From: Gnetum montanum
Taxonomy: Eukaryota > Streptophyta > Gnetopsida > Gnetales > Gnetaceae
Assembly (NCBI GenBank): GCA_015680685.1
Contig: MNCI01005009.1
Coordinates: 134,011 to 198,010, forward strand
Direction of reading: 5' to 3'
Length of the DNA: 64,000 nt
In this document: positions 10,407 through 22,229 of the stretch, piece by piece
Position numbering within the stretch: the first letter of the stretch is position 1
Layout: each line of letters starts with the position of its first letter
Position numbers and translations under genes: made by a program
Notes under the pieces: model-generated
Seen by the model: only the letters and a program-made list of their open reading frames with translations
The model's database searches: none
Told to the model about the DNA's origin: nothing

Positions 10407-11052
10407 CTTACCTTCTCTTCGATGGCTATGACCCCGATCATGATGATGATCAGACTGCACATCCTTATCATTTGTTTATGTTCCCTCATTGAACACTTGG
10501 TGTTCATGGGCATCAGAACCAGGGTTGTGTATCAAGGAGCAAAGGTTCTGATACACCACCTCCTCAATCTCGTTAGGATGAGGAACATCATTTTGCAGAG
10601 AACCTATTGAGATAGGTTCACCACCCTTAACTTCTCTTATGACAAGTGAAGCATTGCGAGGTCCTTTGCCCTTCAACAATATGTGATAACTCTCCTGCCG
10701 CGAGTCCCTTAGACATTGTGCTGCAATGGGATGATAATCCCGTATGTCATAATCTTCTACAACGTATTTAGCATATAATTCCGTCATGCCTATCTGTGCA
10801 AGAGCATGAAGGAGCATGTTAGGGACTGCCCGATCTGGGGATAACACTATGTTACCTTGCAGGTCTCTCCAGCGTAGTTGTTCATCTTGATGGAGGATAA
10901 AAGTAAAATCAGGTATATACTCATTCTGATGAGTATATACTACCTGATACTATTGAGGAACTGGCAGTTCTTTGTTACGTGTGTTAGATAACCAACTATC
11001 TCTTGTGTGATCCCTAGGTGGTCAAGTGCTTTTATGAGAAGAAGAAGACATT
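10407..11052 (-). pseudogene. GP copy B: Gag 5' part
   Basis: The first 10407-10411 bases are the right CTTAC duplication of copy A. From there the frame matches the N-terminal half of GP Gag: a long open stretch 10476-10847 carries SPDRAVPNMLLHALAQIGM and YDIRDYHPIAAQ. The start is an ATG at 11052 (MSSSSHK). This is the upstream half of the Gag in 961-3097. At the codon that is TAG in copy D (60240), this copy still has CAG. Confidence 0.85.
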
Positions 11053-11196
11053 GTTATTTTGTTGGTGTGCTATTGACCATTGTTTAAATTTTCTTTTGAT
11101 TAACCCTAAGGGTTCATTTAAGCTTCCCAACGATGTGGATGATTTCCTATGTCCTACTTAGCACACAAACAATTTAGTCCCCAGCAACGGTGCCAA
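11053..11196 (-). promoter_or_regulatory. GP copy B leader and primer-binding site
   Basis: Untranslated leader between LTR and ATG. The primer-binding site (about 11177-11196) reads TTGGCACCGTTGCTGGGGAC on the element strand. Confidence 0.75.
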
Positions 11197-12015
11197 TGAT
11201 GAGTGGCGAGGTACCCCTACACTCAACCATAGAAATACAAGCGTTACATGCACAATCCAGTTGAACTTCGTAGACTAAGTTCTTATACGCCTTATGGAAC
11301 ACTTAAGGTCAATCGTTCGTTGTCTTCCTAGACTTACTTGTATTTGTCACGGTTGTATGGTTAAGTAAGTCTGAGGTATGTGATTTTTATATCTTTTATG
11401 TTTTATCACCTATGCTAATGAGGGAAAGGGTGAAGAGAATAAGTAACTAACTTTAACTAACTAAGTTTTAATGCCTAGCATCAGTATCCATTCCCACTTG
11501 TCGTTCACACTCTGAACTAATGCAACCTTCTGGGATTACCAAACGCTATTTGTTACTGGGATTACCAAGTGTAACGCATGTGTTCGAAGTGGTCGTACTG
11601 AATGCACTTAACTCGGATTGTTGATGGTTGAGAGAGAATTAATTAACTAATAAAGAATTTAAAAAATTAACAATAATTAAAGTCCTAATTAGCTTAGTCC
11701 ATGCACTACAAGGTTTATCCAAAAATTTCATCTTTATTTTTGTACACAAACTTGTGCTCAAGTATAATAATTACTTGAATAAAGATCTATTCACTTTGGG
11801 ACTCTTACTACGGGCACATGGAAATTACTCTAACTCTTGAATGAAAAAACTACAAGAGTTTGGCTAAGGTCTAGATCTAGATGGAGAAATAAGGGAGAGT
11901 TGCCTCTTATTTATAGATTTGGCGGCACACTGTGATATCGTGTACGCAATATCCTAGGAGAAGATGCGATATCGCGTACACAATATCGCGGCCCATGCGA
12001 TATCACGTCCCATCA
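11197..12015 (-). repeat. GP copy B 5' LTR
   Basis: An LTR of 819 bp starting TGATGAG and ending CCCATCA. It has GATATC-type cores at 11934, 11948, 11968, 11982 and 11999 with spacings 14, 20, 14, 17 upstream of a TATA box. It is shorter than the 1,091-bp LTR of copy A because it lacks most of the central repeats. Confidence 0.9.
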
Positions 12016-12345
12016 ATAATGATCTAGCAGTGTGGTGGTTGTATAAATGCACTACCTACAGTAAAATAGTAATGTGTTTCTCCTATAAAAGGAGACCCTC
12101 ATTAGTCTTGAGAGGCATCGAAATAGAAATCATGAGTGCTGCTCATAGCACCTTCCTAAGCATTCCTTCCAAGCATCCCTTAAGAGCCTTTGAGTCTTTG
12201 ATTGTATTTCTAAGTTTTCCTTAGTGTGAATAAATGATCTTTGGCTCTATATTGTGCTGCATTTCGAGCATTAATATTGCATTTTGGATTTGGCTTTTTG
12301 GGATTCTGGGCAAGAGTCACCATTATCAATAAGTAGACAATTCAA
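12016..12345 (+). repeat. Probable LTR fragment of another element
   Basis: The strand holds a TATA-like CCTATAAAAGGAG at about 12083 and, about 135 bases later, GTGAATAAATGA, a plausible polyadenylation signal. This is the arrangement of an LTR U3-R region. No second copy is in the window and no coding sequence follows in this orientation, so it could be a solo-LTR piece or TRIM. Confidence 0.4.
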
Positions 12346-12349
12346 CTTT

Positions 12350-12830
12350 AAACTTGTTTATGTCTCTACTTTAGCAAAAAATGCCTTAAAAATATTTAAA
12401 ATAAAATCCTTAAACTTTATTAAAAATACCTATACTTTCCATGTATGATCATCAATGAAAGTAACAAAATACAATGAAGCACTTAAAGATGTTGAATTTA
12501 TTCAACAACAAACATTAGAATAAACAAGCTCCAATTTATTAGCTCATTTACATTCCATATTTCTAGGAAAATTCAGGCTTTTTGATTTACTAACAATACA
12601 ATCTTTGCAAAGAACTATTGAGTTAACTACAAATTTGGAAATGCGAGAATGAGATTGAAGTACCTTCAAATTAGAATAACTGATATGGCCCAACCATTTA
12701 TGCCATATCTCAATATCCTCCCCTATGGCAACTATAGCTACGAAATCATCATGCAAACATATATTAGCTCCTAGAGTATACATTGTCTATTTTTTTACCT
12801 TTCAAAATTGTTAACATGCTCTTGGTAATT
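12350..12830 (-). pseudogene. Copia integrase remnant
   Basis: Minus-strand Ty1/Copia pol fragment. The ORF at 12544-12783 reads IWHKWLGHISYSNLKVL followed by CKDCIVSKS, the Gag-pre-integrase zinc-binding region that precedes the Copia integrase core. Downstream on the element strand, near 12445, TFIDDHTWKV is the start of the integrase catalytic core in a different frame, so at least one frameshift is present. No RT is found; the element is truncated at its 3' side near 12350. Confidence 0.8.
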
Positions 12831-13484
12831 TTCTACTAATCATTTCTACATGAAAAATTTAAATCTAAATCATCAAGTTGAAAAATAGAAATCATCTTTT
12901 TAGAAGCTTTAGAAACATGCATAACATCATTAAGAGTGATTTTAGATAAACCAGACTACTATAAAACAACACTTTCTATACCAAAAATTTTTAAAGGAAT
13001 ACCATTAGCAACATAAATAACACTTGATAAAAGTGGTTAATATGAAGTAAAAATAGACCAATCATGGCAAATATGAAATGAGGTTTTTGTGTCTACAATC
13101 CAAACTTTTGTTTTGTTTAAATAAAATACTCTAAATGATTCAAATACAAAAAATAAAAAGCAAAATCATCCTTTAAATGATTTATTTTTGGACTTTTATC
13201 CCTTTCTGATTTTTCTAACTTTGTCTTTTCCTTATATGGAAATCATGTTTTCAAAGCTTTGTAAACAAAACAGTCCCTCTCCATGTGACCAAATTTGTAC
13301 AAAACTAGCATTCAATCTTGCTTTTATAAGTTTTTCTACTTTTACTCATTTCCCTAGTTTGAGTAGGTTCCCTACTTTAATCACATTTATTAGGATCTAC
13401 CTTTATTTGAAACTGTAAAAGCATTACTTGATGATTGATTCTATTCTTCAAGCAAATTGTTTTGGCATTCTAAATAGTATAAAT
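12831..13484 (-). pseudogene. Copia protease/Gag remnant with zinc knuckle
   Basis: Continues upstream of the integrase piece. At about 13265-13315 one frame reads YKFGHMERDCF, the G-H-x4-C half of a Gag zinc knuckle; the first Cys pair has decayed. The rest is too degraded to place the protease. Confidence 0.5.
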
Positions 13485-14611
13485 TGTTAACCTTTTGGTA
13501 TGTCAAAACCTTAAGGGAAATGGAGAATAAGGATGTTTGTATGGTTGTTGTGTTTATAGGAAAAGAACATGGAGACCACAAGGAGAGCCCAAGAAATGAA
13601 ATCTACAAAGAGATGTCAAAGTGAAGACTATAAGGACTTAAGTGGAAGGACAAAGATGAATACTACAACAAAATAAAGAAGTTCCCAAGATCAAAGATAA
13701 GCCAAATCAACAAAAGGAAGCCTCAGGAAGCAAATTCCAAAAGTTGAGAAGATGTCTACAAGAAGCAAAAGATATCTTGGCCAAAGTATAGAAGAACCAG
13801 AGAAGACGTCTTGGAAAAATAGTAGAGGTCTACCATCAAGAGAAGATATATACATGTAGACATATCCTAGAAAATGTCTCCCTTGGGTATGAGATGTCTA
13901 CCCTGAATTTAGGTCTGAATAATGAGACATCCCAATCTTAAAAAAGACATCTCCCCTAACTGTTTGACAGTCGTTGCATGAATTTCAAGGTAATTTTGGA
14001 AACATCAAAACTATAAGAAGACTTCATTCTCTTGGGGAATGTGAAAGTTTTGTGTGCAAGCATCAACATTAAGCAATCATTATGCATATTATTTTATTAT
14101 TTTTGTGTACTTCATTATACTATCTATTGTACTATTGTCAGTGATCAATTGATATGTACCTCAAAGTACAAGGACCAACAAATTAGTTTCATCCTTTTCT
14201 TATAATTTCTGCTTCTCTTTTATTGCCCCATTAGGATTAATGTGCTTCTTATGAGATGGCATCATTCTTGAGCTTGTTGTGATCCTACAAGATTAAGTGT
14301 TGGTGTAGTGCCACAACACTCAGAAGCAGAGCTTAAGTTGTAAAGGTTGTGGGATCTTGAAAACCACATTCTAAGCTTGTTGCAACCTTGTGAGCTTGAG
14401 TGGATTTGTAGTGATAAATCACTTCGAAGCAAAGCTTAGAGCTGTATAGGGTGTGGTACCCTTCAAACCACATTTTAAGAGGAACAAAATTTGGAGGTGT
14501 GCAAGCAATCTACCCTCCGAGTGTAGAGTACCCAAGTTGGGAAACCACATAAAACTGTGTGCTTTGTGCTACAATTTTTTAATTTGGGAAACTTATTTAT
14601 CTCCCCTAACA
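13485..14611 (+). repeat. Probable Copia LTR
   Basis: Begins TGTTAACC and ends CCTAACA, giving TG...CA ends with a short inverted repeat, and is followed 33 bases later by a Copia Gag start on the same strand. It contains several diverged copies of a GACATCT/AGATGTCT motif at 13745-13960. No partner LTR is in the window. Confidence 0.6.
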
Positions 14612-14644
14612 ATTCTCAAGTACATAAATTTCCAAGAGTAAACA

Positions 14645-15605
14645 ATGGATGGAACTTCCTATATAAAGCCACTCATGTTCAATAGATTTGACTTTACCTA
14701 TTGGAAGGCAATGATGTATGGCTTCTTCAAATAGATGGAGTTTGAAGCCTTGGAATCCATCCTTGAAGGCTACACACCGCTCTTCAATGACATAATAGAA
14801 GCCAGCAATCTCACAGCAAACGAATTCAAGAGGAAAAAGATAACTTCATGTTTGATTCAAAGGTTAAAATTTGTTTATATTGTGCTTTAAATAAATTTGA
14901 GTTTAATAAATTAGCTAGATGTAAAATGGCCAAAGAAATTTGGGAAACATTAGAAGCTACTTCTAAGTGAACCTTAATATTTAAACAATCTAAATTATTA
15001 GTCTTGCAAAGTAAGTATGATAAGCTTAAGATGAGAGAAGGAGAGAAAATAAATACTATTTTTCTAGAGAAAATGATCTTGTTGTGGCCATTAGAGGTAT
15101 TGGTAAAGATTTGCTAGAAAGAAATGTTATTATAAAAATGATTAAGATTCTACAACCATAATTTAGGCGAAAGGTGACTACGATGGAAGAAATTAGGGAT
15201 TTTTCAAAACTGAAATTTGAAGAGCTTCAAAGTGCTCTCATTTCTTATGAAATAAATCTCATAAGCAAAGGATCCATTCAAGAGAGGAAACACATTGCCC
15301 TTAAATCAACCACCAAGGAAAAGAAACCTAATGAGCCAGATGTGGACAGTGAAGAAGAGATGGTCCTTCTCTTAAGAAAGCTACAAAGGCTCATAGAAAA
15401 AAGGGTTAAGACCTTCATTTAGTAGAGATCAAATTCATTCAAAGATAAATAAAGAGGTTAAAAATTTTCAAATTCTACTTTTGGTTCTTCTACAAAATGT
15501 TGGATTTGTGGTGGAAGAGGTCATATGGCCTCCAAATGTCCTAGTAATGGTAGCTTACAACAAAAGAAAAAATCGATCCTAGATGTCCAACCTCCTAAAA
15601 GTTTA
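14645..15605 (+). pseudogene. Copia Gag remnant
   Basis: Starts ATG at 14645 (MDGTSYIKPLMFNRFDFTYW), matching the N-terminus of Copia-type Gag in which a short lead is followed by F-x-Y-W-K. It has several stops and frame changes. An open stretch at 15174-15422 reads MEEIRDFSKLKFEELQSALI, the conserved helical part of UBN2-type Gag. At 15505-15546 a perfect CCHC knuckle is present (CWICGGRGHMASKC). The copy ends at about 15605 where GP copy E begins. This element is in the opposite orientation to the Copia piece at 12350-13484, so they are separate insertions. Confidence 0.8.
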
Positions 15606-15951
15606 GAGTAGCATCTCTGGAACAGATTAATTAGGAGGCAATATAATTTTTTCATTCATATCTCGCCACTACAGTCGTTCATCTTGATGCAGGATGAAGG
15701 TGAAGTTAGAGATATACTTATCTAGATGAGTATATACCACCTTGCATTCTTGAGGCATTAGCAGTTTAGTATCATCGCACCTATGAGAAAAAGATATTTT
15801 GTAATTAAAATAAGATATCAGTGTGCTTAAATTATTATATTTATTTTTAGAATGATTTTGATCTTAGGGTTTCTCCTATGATGTTAATAATTTTCACTAT
15901 GCCTAGATAGCACACGTTTCAAACAAAAAAAGTCCCCATCAATGGCACAAA
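15606..15951 (-). pseudogene. GP copy E: Gag start and primer-binding site
   Basis: Minus-strand sequence matching the first codons of GP Gag: the region at 15660-15740 corresponds to the part of copy A around 8985-9050 (the HQDEQLQW segment). The leader ends in a diverged primer-binding site at 15931-15951. Everything downstream of the Gag start is missing. Confidence 0.7.
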
Positions 15952-16800
15952 TGATGAGTGTCGAGTACCCCTATGCCCAATCATATGAATCACTAAGCAT
16001 TCATACATGATCTGGTCAAATTCTGTGGACCCTTTATCTTCTGGTACACTAGCCTCTAGGAAGTAGAATTAGCACTGAAGTCATTTTTTGTCTTTCCAAT
16101 TACACTTGTGATATTAAAGGAATGGTTAAGTGCAACTAAGGCATATGATTTTTATTATTTTCATGTTTTATGTTTTGGGGGCTTAAAATAAAAGATGAAA
16201 AGAATGAAGTAATTTAATTTCTAATTTAATCTGACTAGCTATACCTAACCAATACTAACATAAGCATCCTTTCCCATTTTCCTGCACATCCTAAACACAT
16301 ATAACACTATTGGGTTACCAAATGTTAAGCATTATTGGGATTACCAAGCATCATGCACATGCTCGAAGTGGTCATACTTATGTGCTTAATTAATTGCTAT
16401 TTAATCTAGCTTAATTACTTAAAATCATTAAAAAATTTTCTGAAAACATTAAATGCATGAGAAAATATTTAATCTAACCAAAGTGTTACAAGGTTTATCA
16501 AAAAACTCATCTTTATTGTTGCACACATTGCCATGCTTAGGTACAATAATGCTTGAATAAAGATTCATATACTCAATGACTTCTACTGTGGGCACTTGGG
16601 AAAATATTCTCACTCTAGGGAAGAAAAACTGCAAGAGCTCTTTTACATTATGACAAAGATTACCATAAATATGATTGGTGAGTGCATATGTATAGGCAAA
16701 AATAGACACTGCATTGACAAGGCCATGTCAATGCATCAAATCATGTGTCGACGAGGCCTAGTTGACGAGGCCTAATCAACATAGCCAATTTACCAATCAT
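15952..16800 (-). repeat. GP copy E 5' LTR, divergent U3
   Basis: Starts TGATGAGTGTCGAG and is colinear with other GP LTRs through the 'tgctcgaagtggtcatac' block (16360) and the 'gtttatcaaaaaactcatc' block (16490). The distal (U3) end differs: no GATATC cluster, but repeated GACGAGGCCTA units at 16751-16780. The outer boundary is uncertain because the CTCATCA end is not visible. Confidence 0.6.
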
Positions 16801-19800
16801 AAGTTCTATAGGTATAAACATGTGTTATAAAGATGGATATTTTCTTATGATGGTTTTGCAACAATAAGTTATGTTTTTTGTAAGTCTTTAGTAGCTACAT
16901 AGATAGTTTAGTTATGACAACATATATTATATAATCTTACTTGCCTATGACATGAAATTGAATAGTGCACATGTTGAGAAATGAAAGAATTCAAGTTAAA
17001 GAAGTGCATTCTTAAGTTTTTTTTATCATGTTATCATTGAGGGGGTTATTGCTAGGAATTAACACTAAAATATGATAGTTTTATTAAATATTAGAATACA
17101 AGTGTCAATATCATTAATTAGAAAAAGTTGAAATATTCATTGAAAATGGATTGTTAAATATTTAATATTGTTAAAAATATTAAAGATAACTTTCAAAAGA
17201 TCTTGGGAATTTTTGGAAGGTCCTAATAAGATTTCAAACTTATTTTAGAAAAGCTAGAGAAGATTTGGAGAAACCACGAGACATCTATAGATTGATTTGA
17301 AAATATCTTACTTATTGTGCAAGAAACTACATATGTTTTTTGTGATGAAGATTAATATAATTGCATTGCTTGATTGTTTTCCCCACTTTGGAAATGGCTT
17401 GGAAGTCACTTTCTTTTCTATTCTCTTTTTTCATGATGACTTTTGATGTGCTTAATTTTTTATTAATAGTTTATGCTTCACTACATCAATGGTTCTCCCT
17501 GATTTTCCAAACACTTTCATGCACTAATGCTATTTCTCATTCACAATAAATATTAATTAAGATGGTAGCCCCTCTTTATATCTCTCTTCTATTGCTATTG
17601 CTATTGTCAAGATTTTATTAAACTCCATTCTTATGTCAAAGGAGTACTTTTTGATCTATCTCTATGCTACTATGTTGTGTGTTTTTTTGTTGGTGGCTTT
17701 ATGGTGTTGTTGTTTCTACTATTAGATAGATGGAGAGATTCAAGGAATGAAAGTGGGATTATTTTTGAAATTTTTATAATTATTTTTAACTCATAAATTT
17801 AAAAATTATATTTTAGAAGTGCTACAAGTTTAACATAACTTACTGCATGGCTTAGCTAGTGTAATGAACATTATGAATTTAGCTTAAGAAATTGGAGCTC
17901 ATGAGTTTAATTTTTTGGCTAAAAATATTTAAATAAAATGAGCTTAGATTTATTCTTACCATTTTTTTTAAATTAACCTAAATTTCATGTTTTCTAGGAT
18001 ATTTTAAACTACAATATCTCTCAAACTGTAAGTTGGATTGAGACATAATTGGTAATGTTGAAATTGTCTCAACAAGTACTATGTATTGGACATGGTTTCA
18101 AGGCATGAAAAATAAGTTCAATTTTTGCAGAAACTAAGTTTGGCTCATTTTATTGAATTACCTATGAGAAAAATTATGACTCTTAAGTGACTTACTTCAG
18201 TTTTAACATGATATGCAGATTATTCGAGAATGGGATAAGGATTATTAGAGGAATATCTTAGTAGGGTATAATACCTTATTATTAGCTACCAAGTATTATT
18301 TTTCCTATCAACCCCTTGCTATGAACCTTACTACTTAAGTAGAGGGGATCTATAGGTAGTTTCACTTCTATATTTTGGCCAAGAGGTCAACTACCAACCC
18401 CATCTAAGAGAGTTCTCTTCAATCATAGTAAAATAATTTAATATTTTTATTATCATAATGGTAAGGGATAGTTACTAGTCACTTGGACATTGTGAAGGTA
18501 AATAAATAATTATTATCATGATGCTTGGCTAAGAGATAACTTTTTCATAGAATTATTATTTTGGTTGGGATAACATACATTAGTTTTGATTTTTATTTTC
18601 AATATGAAAACCAATTTTGATTGAAATAATTTGTGATTTTATCAATTTAAAAAATATAAAATATTCTCTCAACCAAATAATAGATATATATCATAAATAT
18701 ATAGTTAAACTAATGGTAATCCAATTAGTTTTATCATCAATTCCTTTGATATTGTTGATGATTGGAATCTAAAAGAGAGTATGGAATATTGATTTTGTGG
18801 TTAATTGAGGATTTCTAACCTTCTAATGAGATAATAAAGGTTATCTACATTGCTTCCCTAAATTAAATCCTAATAGTCTAAGTTCTTACTTAATTAAGGA
18901 AGATCTAATACTATTAAGAAATTGGTGAGAGTTACTTGAAAGAATGTTACCATTACTAGAATCTTTTGTAGTTGATATACCTTGTTTCTTATTCATCCAA
19001 TCTTAGTATCCATGGAAGTCAATGATATATATGGTTCATCTTAGCATAATACAATTCCGATGATGCTTCATGGTTCACCTTGGATCATGGCTTATCATTA
19101 GTTCTTAGGTTATGGTTAGATCCCTTGATTATAGTTCACCATGGATCATGGTTTTTTAATATGAATTATGACATCTTGTTTCCAAATGTCATGAAAATGT
19201 CAAATATATATAACATTCAACTTGTGTACTAAATATGATAAGAAAAATGCAGAAGAAAATGAAAAAAAAACTTTATTAATGAGAAAAATGTAGAAATAAA
19301 TTAATTTATGTAGGTCATGCTTTGAGGGTTTGTTGGAGTTATTTTCCTTTGACATTTATTCCTTAAATGCAATCTAGCACTACTACCATAGTTAGGACAA
19401 TACCTTGTTAGAAATTATGCTATTCATCTTCTTGTTCCAGTTTACATGACACCCATTACTCACCTTTACTAGCTTTACAACTTCATGCTAGCACAACCTC
19501 TAATTACCAAGTACATATACCTTTGGTTAAATCCCTATATGTCACCTTAAGAAACATGTTTGTTATTATAATGTGTTTTCCATTAAGGGTTTTATTACAA
19601 TAATTACATTACTTGTTATGTAATGATATCATCTTAATTATAGAATAATATCATTTAAGAGTGGTAAAGTGATAAAGTGCCTATTATATTAGTATGTCCA
19701 AAGAATGACATCACATCCTTCATTGTTTGAGGTCTCTAAGTGATTCCTTAGATGACCTTATTATTTTTAGGATTTTGTAGTAGCTGAAAACTTTGATGCT

Positions 19801-20200
19801 AGAAGGTTGAAAATCTTAGAAAGAAACAGTTTAGCTTCAGATCCATAGGCCTTCAAAAAAGGATTTGAAGCACCTTGGATGGTCTTGCCAATCACCCAGG
19901 GACTTATAATCTATTACTGATGTGAAAGAGCAAAATTGCAAAACACATATCTAAAATGTGGAGAAATAGAAAATAAATTTGCACTGAGAAAATGAAACTA
20001 CAACCTTTTATTAAAATAATAAAATTATTTACAGAAACAAAGTGTATATGAGTTCAAATTTCTATGCTTTGAATGTACAAAGAATGAAATGGAGGATGCT
20101 TAGAACCTAATTTAGTCAGTAGGGTGTGCTCTATAGTTAGTGTTACTCCTTCATAATTCCAAGTTTCTACTCCTTAGGCTCATCACTGGTTTCTCTATCC
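16801..20200. other. AT-rich stretch without recognised genes
   Basis: Short unconvincing frames only. At 19028-19155 there are two or three diverged units around ggttcacc-tggatcatgg. At 18375-18400 ttggccaagaggtcaactaccaa resembles 54432-54455. I see no domain. It may be the decayed 3' end of the Gypsy element at 22230-25600, but I could not find a matching LTR pair. Confidence 0.5.
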
Positions 20201-20220
20201 TTAGATCTACATTGTAGATG

Positions 20221-20266
20221 GAGCCAGGGGGGGGAAGGGAGGGGGAGTGGGGGTGGTGAGGGGAAT
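20221..20266 (+). repeat. G-rich tract
   Basis: A 46-base purine block with five runs of three or more G in an otherwise AT-rich region. It fits the pattern of a G-quadruplex and also that of a polypurine tract for a plus-strand element, but no LTR is seen next to it. Confidence 0.7.
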
Positions 20267-20514
20267 GGCTATGAACTCTTGGTATATGTGCACTACTCTA
20301 AATGTGTTTATGTTTAGCCTGAATGCCAATTGCAAAAATGTCAATGTGGTCAACCTTGGTTTAAATAGATCATGTGGTGTCTGATCCATTGTTGCAAATT
20401 TTTGCCATGATTGCTAACAAATTGTTGTAAATTTTTGATGTTTTTAGGGCAACTTGTCGCATTGTATCTATCAAATTTGGATACTTTTATGTTGACTCCA
20501 TATGTTTCCAACCA

Positions 20515-20760
20515 TAAAAATTCAAGGCCCAACATAAAAACTCAAAACCCAAATTTTATACACTAGTTGTGTAGATTTCCCTAGCATAAATAATTCAAGG
20601 GCCAACATAACAAACCAAATCCCAATTTTTATACACTGGTTGTGCAGGTTGTTCCAATGTAAAAACTACCATGGCTAGCATAAAGACTAGGAAACCTAAA
20701 TTTTATATGCTGGTTATGTACATGGCCCTAGCATAAAAACTATAAAATGCCAAATACAGT
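20515..20760 (+). repeat. 73-bp tandem repeat, about three copies
   Basis: Units beginning near 20527, 20600 and 20673 share the pattern ggcc-aacataa-aact followed by aaattttatacactggttgtg-ag. A fourth partial copy begins near 20729. Similar phrases in reverse orientation are scattered in 26200-27600. Confidence 0.65.
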
Positions 20761-22229
20761 GACCTATAAAGCATTTTCAGTCTTCTCAAGCCTATATACA
20801 TGAAAACTGTAGCTTTTCCAACTTGGAAGATGAGGCATTCATAGCTTATGAAACATTTTTTAGCCTCCATAAGTTGGGATGTATGAGATCTATAGCATTT
20901 GCATTACAAATTTTACATTTTACATTGAAGATATTACATCAAATCCCATAAATATAGGTTACAATGTTATATTTTGGGAAAAATAAGGTAATTTTATCTC
21001 CCATTATTTTTCCAACAAATTACAAATAATTTTAATTATAGGTTTCAACATGAATTTTCCTTGGGTTGTTTCATTGGTCCCTCTTTGTTGATGTTTTAAG
21101 GATTAACCCAAGAGACATTGAAAAAAAATGCAAAACATCATCATAGCTCTATCACTAATGTTTCCTCTTCATGCTTGATTCTATAGTTGTCAAACTATGT
21201 TGAAGAGTACCTGCGATGGTGAGATAGGATTATGATAGAGTGATATAATTGCAAGATGAGTTAAAGGTCATATCGACTATCAAGGAATGGTTACATGGGC
21301 CAACAAAGAATTCCAAATGTTGACATTAATGTTATGGTATGGTAGTAACACCTTCAATGATCAATGTGATCTTCATGCTTTGTGCTTTGAAGTACTAGTC
21401 TCTTGATAATATGTTAGCAGAACCAGCACTCTACTCCAAGGCTTCTTTAATCATTAGGATTCTCCCTTTGCTTATTTGGAGTTGTTGATATGCATGTTGA
21501 GCTTCAATGACCTCTTGACTTCTTTGGAAACTTGCTTTTCCATTTTTCTTTCATTTTCATTTCTTTTTGAATTAAACCTTGATTGGGTTTCATTACCAAG
21601 GCCAAACTTAGTTTGGTTTTCTTGTTGAATGAGATGTGTTATATTCAATGAACTCAATGGTGAAGCATAATTAAGGGGATGTCACATGGCCATAGTGCAT
21701 GAATGTCAAAAATAGATCATCCTTGTTATTAGGATATAGAAGGTTGTAATTAGGCTATGGAATTGTAGCTTGAAAGAGGTAATGGAAGTGATATGAGACA
21801 ATCACTCTTGGCACAACAGGACAAGCTCACCAAATCTTACACATTAAGGTCATGTGGTAACTTGTTGTTGCAATGAGTTGCACCTTCATGATGACTTTCA
21901 GGCTTCATCTTGCAAGCACAACTCAAAGAGAACTAGAAAATAAGATAAATAATTCATGTTATTACAAGAAATTACATAAGGCTACATGACATAATAAGCA
22001 CATTATAGCCCACCATAGGCTACTATTGGTACAAAATTGAGAGATTTGTGTCTTACATCATAGGTTTTACAAACTTCGTAGTTCATTTATCATGCTAAAC
22101 ATAGAGAGAGAGATGGAGGTCATGTGAGCTTGCTTGTTGTATGTTGTAAAGGCCATTGATGTCGATCATTTATCCATACTTGTGAAGAAAAGGTTATAGG
22201 AAAACATGTTAGATGTAATAGTGTTTAAG
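20761..22229. other. AT-rich stretch without recognised genes
   Basis: No domain or long frame. It lies downstream of the integrase stop of the Gypsy element at 22230-25600 and is probably its 3' non-coding DNA. Confidence 0.45.

Noticed and set aside
17361-17549. Plus-strand 62-codon hydrophobic frame
   Set aside because: Phe/Leu/Ser composition typical of T-rich DNA, with no upstream promoter or conservation.
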